Assembly (NCBI GenBank): GCA_023386235.1
Contig: JAEWKC010000036.1
Coordinates: forward strand, 1 to 27,533
Source: Bacteroidota bacterium
GTDB taxonomy: Bacteria > Bacteroidota > Bacteroidia > Chitinophagales > Chitinophagaceae
Direction of reading: 5' to 3'
DNA: 27,533 nt
The position numbers and the translations under genes are program-made. Below the pieces are notes generated by a model, which saw only the letters and a list, made by a program, of their open reading frames with translations, did no database searches and had not been told where the DNA came from. Below are positions 24,401 through 27,533 of the stretch, one piece after another (the stretch's first letter is position 1; every line of letters starts with the position of its first letter).

Positions 24401-27211
24401 GATTTGCCGATAATCTTATTAAAGATATCCGGCAACGACGATCTTGAACTCACCAAGTACCTTATCAAGGCACATATGTATTGGCATCTGAAAGGGTTGT
24501 CTTTAGATCTGGTGATTTGGAATGAAGATTATGGAAGTTACCGCCAGGAATTACAAGACGAGATTCAGGGATACATTACCGCGCTCAGCAGTATTTATAT
24601 CAATGAAAGACCGGGCCGCATATATGTGCGCACGGGCGATCAGATTTCCAATGAAGACAGGATTCTTTTCCAAACAGTAGCAAAAGTAATATTTGAAGGT
24701 TCGGCCGGATCATTATCAGAGCAGGTAAACAAGAAAGTACTTTCTAAAATTATGCCGCCGTACCTGGAACCCATGTATTCTGTTTTGCGCGAACCTGCGC
24801 ATAAAGAGGCCATCCGTTTGCCTGATAATATTATCTTCAACAATACATACGGAGGATATACAGAAGACGGAAAAGAATACGTGGTGCTTACATCTAAGGA
24901 TAAAGTGTCCCCGGCACCCTGGAGCAATATCATTGCCAACGATAAAATAGGTACCGTAACCACGCAAGGCGGTTCGGCATATACCTGGATCAACAATGCG
25001 CATGAATACAGGCTTACACCCTGGTACAACGATCCCGTGGGTGAAAGAGCCGGTGAGGCTTTTTATGTAAGAGATGAAGAAACCGGTAAGTACTGGAGTC
25101 CCATGCCTTATCCTAAAACAAGCACACAGCCTTATCTTACAAGACATGGTTTTGGATACAGCATATATGAGCATATAGAAAGTGGTTTGTTTACATCCAT
25201 GAAAGTATTTGTAGATGCGGATGAAAGCGTTAAGTTCTTTGAATTGCGTATTAAAAATATTTCCGAAAGTAGTAGAAAACTATCCGTTACAGGATTCATG
25301 CAATGGATATTGGGCGATATTCCTTCCAAAACAAACATGTTTGTGATAACAGAAAAAGATGTAAACGGAACTATTTACTCCAGGAATAAATACAACACCA
25401 CTTATGCCGAAAAGCTTAATTTCTTTGATGTAGAAGGCAATGAAAAATCTTTTACAGGCGATAGGACTGAATTCTTAGGCAGAAACGGAAGCATGGAAAA
25501 GCCGGCTGCCATGCGCCGTACAAAGCTTTCGGGCAGAGTAGGCGCTTCCTACGATCCGTGCGCCGCCATTCAGGTAAAGATAAACCTGGTAAAGGAAGAA
25601 GAAAAAGTGATCGTCTTTAAATTAGGCTCGGGCGTTAATGATGCCGATGCTAAAAGACTGCTCGATAAATTTAAAGGAAGTGTGGCCTGCGAATACGCTT
25701 TTGCAGGCGTGCAAAGAAAGTGGCAGGATATACTTGACGATATAAAAATTACAACACCGGACAAAGCGTTGAATGTATTGGCAAATGGCTGGTTAACGTA
25801 TCAGGTATTGTCCAGCAGATTTTGGGGTAGAAGCGGCTTCTATCAATCGGGCGGCGCGTTTGGCTTCAGAGACCAGTTGCAGGATGTAATGTCGCTGATG
25901 CACAACCACAATCATATTTCGCGCGATTATATTCTATACGCCGCCACACGCCAGTTTAAGGAAGGCGATGTGCAGCACTGGTGGCATCCGCCTACAGGCA
26001 GAGGAGTGCGCACAACCTGCTCGGATGATTATCTGTGGCTGCCTTATGCCACTTCAAAATATGTAGAAGTTACCGGCGATTATTCTATTCTTGACGAATC
26101 GGTATCTTTTATAGAAGGCAGGCTGCTACGTCCTAATGAAGAATCTTATTACGATCTGCCGGTATTTCTGAATCATTACGAATCGTTGTACAATCACTGT
26201 GTATATGCCATTCGTTTCGGATTGAAATTTGGTAAAAACGGGTTGCCGCTTATAGGTTCTGGCGACTGGAACGATGGTATGGATAAAGTAGGCGAGCATG
26301 GCAAAGGCGAAAGTATATGGCTGGGATTTTTCTTGTACGATGTATTGATCAAATTCATAGACATCGCTAAGAAGCATGATGATGACTCCTTCGCGGAAGA
26401 ATGCAAACTACAGGCAGAAAAATTAAAAGATAATTTAAACAACAATGGTTGGGACGGCAAATGGTTCAGACGTGCGTATTTCGACGATGGTACGCCGCTC
26501 GGCTCAGAGCAAAACGAAGAGTGCAAAATTGATTCTATTTCGCAAAGCTGGTCGGTACTTTCCGGAGCCGGCAAGCCGGAATATAGTTTGCAGGGAATGG
26601 CTGCCTTGAATGAATACTTGGTAAACAGGGAACACGGCTTCATAAAACTACTGACGCCCGCTTTTGATAAGGCCAATCCTAACCCGGGATATATCAAAGG
26701 TTATGTGCCCGGTGTGCGTGAAAATGGCGGACAGTACACACACGCTGCTATTTGGACATTGATGGCTTATGCAAAGCTAAAAGATAAAAAAGCCTACGAA
26801 TTATTCAATCTTATCAATCCTGTAAATTTAGGCAAGAACGAACAGCGCATCAACCGGTACAAGACCGAGCCTTATGTAATATCCGCGGATATATATGGTG
26901 TAGCGCCACATGAAGGACGTGGCGGCTGGAGCTGGTATACAGGAAGCGCGGGCTGGATGTTCCAGTTTATACTGGAATCGTTGCTGGGATTGAAACGCAA
27001 TGCCTCGGAAATATACTTTGAACCTTGTATCCCTGATGAATGGCCGGGTTTTGAGATAGACTACAAATTTGGTACGGCTACCTACAAAATAAAAGTAAAC
27101 AATTCAGGACAAGATAAACCTCCAACCTATATACTCGACAATCGGCCGCAAGGGGATAGAATTACTTTGCAGGACGATGGATTGGAGCACCATATAGAAG
27201 TGAATATTTAA
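18497..27211 (+). CDS. Cyclic beta-1,2-glucan synthase homologue (GT84 - cyclisation domain - GH94)
   Basis: At 2904 residues this is a full-length homologue of NdvB/Cgs, close in size to Brucella Cgs. Order: N-terminal domain (to ~430; PAAEWYLDNFYLIDEQ, HTDGR, LTLGELWAIPIMLR); two helices (433-488); GT84 catalytic region with DAD (652-654), HDLLEG (from 765) and HRWTRGDWQ (from 799); helices about 835-1010; the glycoamylase-like cyclisation domain, now classed GH189 (~1030-1560); two GH94-type beta-sandwiches starting near 1650 and 2157, each with ETGKYWS; and the GH94 catalytic barrel with SGDWNDGM (D2590, D2593). By family it uses UDP-glucose to build beta-1,2-glucan and close it into a ring, the GH94 part trimming length by phosphorolysis. 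ATG at 18497 is preferred over TTG at 18488. No export ABC gene is adjacent. Ring formation is inferred. Confidence 0.9.
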   Translation: MARQKTLMNIMPETTYEKSQRLRNLYQKDIEHKGKGKILGFSHFELFSTRQMEAHGIKIAETHSVDDHNDKKNDNILKRLSDNEEVLERIRAMLADAVANNLPIVPAAEWYLDNFYLIDEQIDLSKKHLPKEYNRDLPHLSKGPSQGLPRVYDIALEIISHTDGRIDPANVKSFIDAYQSVTILTLGELWAIPIMLRIALIENLRRLASKLALDRIDKNLANHWADALLSQAEKNPKEIVMVIAEMAKSKINLTSAFISEFSRRLQGRIAAINIALAWVEQQLTDQGHTSSEMLSFESQKQATDQVTIRNSIESIRILKETDWQDFVESISYVDKTLREDVNGVYGKMDFATRDNYRHVIESFARKSNYSENEIAKRAIEMAKNNALKNEHPRKCHVGYFLSDKEGRRQLQKEINMELNFKDKLRMATGSDRLFIYTFSITFFSVLLAYFLSKILYNQNIDTWLVIVVFILSGTAFSQLFMSLINWVSTIIVHPRPLPKMDYSNGIPAENSAMVVIPCMLSSKEAIDDLMEDMEVRFLGNTDDNLYYALLTDFPDAKEEHMPADEELINYAKAAMTALNEKYKRSNKDIFFLFHRPRKWNNREKKWMGEERKRGKLAALNNLLLDNSKTEPFSVILGDVTKIGKIKYIITLDADTQMPRETARQFIGTMAHPLNIPVLNERWNRVVEGHGILQPRVAISLPEENSSIYKRMHGNDSGLDPYTRVVSDVYQDLFHEGSFVGKGIYDIEVFEKVLGERFPDNRILSHDLLEGNYIRSGYLTDVELYEDYPASYAADINRRHRWTRGDWQIAAWALPFAPAPNGKYKKTFLSALARWKILDNLRRSIVPLCLLLLLALGWTVLPKKNIWLPIVIAILFLPNIISTIWHFFHKPKEVDYGFHIADVTQGFGLGLFHFLFNFAVLPFEAFNNLNAVAKALWRMTISKTKLLEWTPSQQFKSNSSLADTYKFMWTAPVVAVLLLALVIAFAPTALYTALPVLALWFLSPYIAWRVSKPYRRKVTELSEEDNQYLKVLARKTWYFFETFVTEEDHYLPPDNYQEYPKEVIAHRTSPTNIGMSLLANLSAYDFGYITAGELIKRTEGTISSMQKMERYGGHFYNWYDTKTLEPLYPLYVSTVDSGNLVGHIQTLRQGLLELPNKPIVNERIFNGLIDSISVMQSELGSGEQSMLNNLKEKIQDYQKNISHDNILDITNALRTLQNTAEEHINRMQITQQVTAIIWMHKFQHQIEKTLTDIESFIPWHGSLEAISKFEELKALGETPSVNRIKSLADEIIPEIKTLAANVTDNKTRELLTELTGQVRKAERNALEKITRVNELSKQCILFSSVDYDFLYNREKKLLHIGYNVSEHRRDASFYDLLASEARLAIYAAIAHGKIPQQSWFSLGRLLTGDTNPALLSWSGSMFEYLMPQLVMPNYPNTLIDQTSKAMLQRQIDYGKQNNIPWGISESGYNMVDANLNYQYKAFGVPGLGLKRGLGEELVIAPYATMLALMVLPKEACENLKVLSKAGFEGRYGFYEAIDYTQSRLPRKQNYEIIQSFMAHHQGMSFLSLAYVLLDRKMQQRFERDPQFQATLLLLQEKIPKVANYYNQDAELIDVVTSVPESQMRINNTPNTTIPDIQLLSNGRYQMMLTNAGGGYSRWNNIAVTRWREDTTQDNWGLFCYIKDTETGKYWSNTYQPTLVESKEYETVFSKGHVEYRRRDFGFEVKTEAVVSPEDDIEMRRVRITNRNSSKKVIEITSYAEVVLAPQAADDAHPAFSNLFVQTKIVPSKSSIICTRRARSDKETPPWMFHQMSVNGAEIESVSYETDRMKFIGRGYSVQKPAVLENNLLLSGMQGSVLDPIVAIRYRITLKPNQTAIFDLVIGMANTEEICEGLVNKYQDKFLKNRAFELSWTHSQVLLRQINATESDAQLFNRIASSIIYTNQSYRADPNIIKSNNRGQSSLWGYAISGDLPIILLKISGNDDLELTKYLIKAHMYWHLKGLSLDLVIWNEDYGSYRQELQDEIQGYITALSSIYINERPGRIYVRTGDQISNEDRILFQTVAKVIFEGSAGSLSEQVNKKVLSKIMPPYLEPMYSVLREPAHKEAIRLPDNIIFNNTYGGYTEDGKEYVVLTSKDKVSPAPWSNIIANDKIGTVTTQGGSAYTWINNAHEYRLTPWYNDPVGERAGEAFYVRDEETGKYWSPMPYPKTSTQPYLTRHGFGYSIYEHIESGLFTSMKVFVDADESVKFFELRIKNISESSRKLSVTGFMQWILGDIPSKTNMFVITEKDVNGTIYSRNKYNTTYAEKLNFFDVEGNEKSFTGDRTEFLGRNGSMEKPAAMRRTKLSGRVGASYDPCAAIQVKINLVKEEEKVIVFKLGSGVNDADAKRLLDKFKGSVACEYAFAGVQRKWQDILDDIKITTPDKALNVLANGWLTYQVLSSRFWGRSGFYQSGGAFGFRDQLQDVMSLMHNHNHISRDYILYAATRQFKEGDVQHWWHPPTGRGVRTTCSDDYLWLPYATSKYVEVTGDYSILDESVSFIEGRLLRPNEESYYDLPVFLNHYESLYNHCVYAIRFGLKFGKNGLPLIGSGDWNDGMDKVGEHGKGESIWLGFFLYDVLIKFIDIAKKHDDDSFAEECKLQAEKLKDNLNNNGWDGKWFRRAYFDDGTPLGSEQNEECKIDSISQSWSVLSGAGKPEYSLQGMAALNEYLVNREHGFIKLLTPAFDKANPNPGYIKGYVPGVRENGGQYTHAAIWTLMAYAKLKDKKAYELFNLINPVNLGKNEQRINRYKTEPYVISADIYGVAPHEGRGGWSWYTGSAGWMFQFILESLLGLKRNASEIYFEPCIPDEWPGFEIDYKFGTATYKIKVNNSGQDKPPTYILDNRPQGDRITLQDDGLEHHIEVNI

Positions 27212-27231
27212 TTACGAAGAATTAATATAAA

Positions 27232-27270
27232 TACCCGACAGTTTTTAAAATCATCTGTCGGGTAGTTTTT
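27232..27270 (+). terminator. Strong intrinsic terminator after the glucan synthase gene
   Basis: TACCCGACAG (27232-27241) pairs perfectly with CTGTCGGGTA (27255-27264) across a 13-base loop and is followed by a run of T (27266-27270). It begins 21 bases after the stop codon. Confidence 0.88.
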
Positions 27271-27312
27271 GTATAGTTGTAAAAAGTGCGGAAAATAAGA
27301 GCGTGCTGTGCT

Positions 27313-27361
27313 TTTCGTTGTCACTCTGAACGATAATAGCTTTCGTTGTCATCCTGAACGA
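27313..27361. repeat. Two near-identical 21-base direct repeats
   Basis: Positions 27313-27333 and 27341-27361 both read TTTCGTTGTCA..CTGAACGA style sequence, with only two adjacent-type base differences (ACT versus ATC). They are 28 bases apart start to start. The second copy is the start of the larger inverted element. Confidence 0.65.
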
Positions 27362-27456
27362 AGTGAAGGATCTAAACGCAAGCAGATGCTTTCATCGTTT
27401 TCAAACAAGACTCAGCATGAAAAAGGGTTAGATGTTTCGCTTTGCTCAACATGACA
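27347..27456. repeat. Dispersed intergenic element with 27-base imperfect inverted arms
   Basis: The left arm (27347-27373) starts TGTCATCCTGAACGAAG. The right arm (27430-27456) reads TGTCATGTTGAGCAAAG on the opposite strand. The arms agree at about 20 of 27 positions, and several of the differences are compatible with G-U pairing. The motif TGTCAT..TGA.C.AAG.GAA..ATCT is one I recognise from intergenic regions of many Bacteroidota and other bacteria. No gene is present in this stretch. The element may be a miniature or REP-like repeat; its function is unknown. Confidence 0.6.
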
Positions 27457-27501
27457 GAAGGTTTAGCGATGTTTTGCCAATGCTCAGCATAAAAAAGGTT
27501 T
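27411..27501. repeat. Direct repeat of a CTCAGCAT-AAAAAGG unit near the window end
   Basis: CTCAGCATGAAAAAGG begins at 27411 and CTCAGCATAAAAAAGG at 27483, 72 bases apart with one difference. They suggest that a second, partial copy of the dispersed element starts here and continues beyond the window. The gene-free region from 27212 to the end therefore holds only a terminator and repeats. Confidence 0.5.
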
Positions 27502-27533
27502 TACAGTTTTTGAGGTGGACCAAAAAATTGTCA

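Noticed and set aside
26194..26697. A 167-codon antisense open frame in the GH94 catalytic region (with similar ones at 24640-25174)
   Set aside because: These mirror a well-supported coding sequence with intact catalytic motifs, and nothing in the products or flanks suggests a real gene.
1..27533. Defence, phage, integron, CRISPR or biosynthetic island
   Set aside because: All large open frames belong to housekeeping, envelope or transport families. No array of regularly spaced repeats, integrase, transposase or toxin-antitoxin pair was seen.

Overview
The window looks like chromosomal DNA from a member of the Bacteroidota, most likely the Chitinophagaceae or a close relative. The evidence is moderate-to-low GC with AT-rich spacers, no Shine-Dalgarno-like sequence before the genes, several spacers with a TAnnTTTG-like minus-7 box (the Bacteroidota sigma-factor consensus), exported proteins with Ala-Gln signal cleavage sites or Cys lipoboxes, and gene families typical of the phylum (coaX / outer-membrane protein / lptC cluster, DUF4153, DUF1080, a large multi-pass histidine kinase). 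The family-level assignment is inference. I see no rRNA, tRNA, CRISPR array, transposase, integrase or phage gene.

Layout: (1) 1-343, minus strand, is the N-terminal part of a lipoprotein e(P4)-type acid phosphatase, divergent from a lone OppC/DppC-type ABC permease (502-1584). (2) 1705-4457 is a tightly overlapping set: type III pantothenate kinase, an outer-membrane protein and an LptC-like lipoprotein. A CNNM/CBS-domain membrane protein (4521-5801) and a two-domain chromate transporter (5830-7146) follow. (3) A small convergent CxxC membrane protein (7143-7379, minus) and a DUF4153 membrane protein (7469-9232) are divided by an 89-bp divergent spacer that carries a perfect 22-bp palindrome. 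(4) 9305-11460 holds an M20 dipeptidase and a DUF1080 lipoprotein, closed by a good terminator. (5) A 367-bp gene-free stretch contains a degenerate dispersed repeat and the leader of the aspartate kinase gene. (6) 11828-17680 reads as lysC, mazG and a 1240-residue orphan sensor kinase with short spacers, plausibly one transcript. (7) 17770-27211 is an unrecognised 230-residue protein, preceded by a promoter with an overlapping inverted repeat, and then a 2904-residue cyclic beta-1,2-glucan synthase homologue that fills almost a third of the window. (8) The end holds a strong terminator followed by dispersed intergenic repeat elements.

Functional themes are mostly housekeeping: CoA synthesis, LPS transport, aspartate-family amino acids, nucleotide-pool cleaning, peptide turnover, and envelope sensing and glycan synthesis. 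No defence island or biosynthetic cluster is visible. The items most worth following up are the cyclic-glucan synthase with its unknown upstream partner and operator-like promoter, the 22-bp divergent palindrome, and the pantothenate kinase whose usually conserved third Asp motif appears to be altered.
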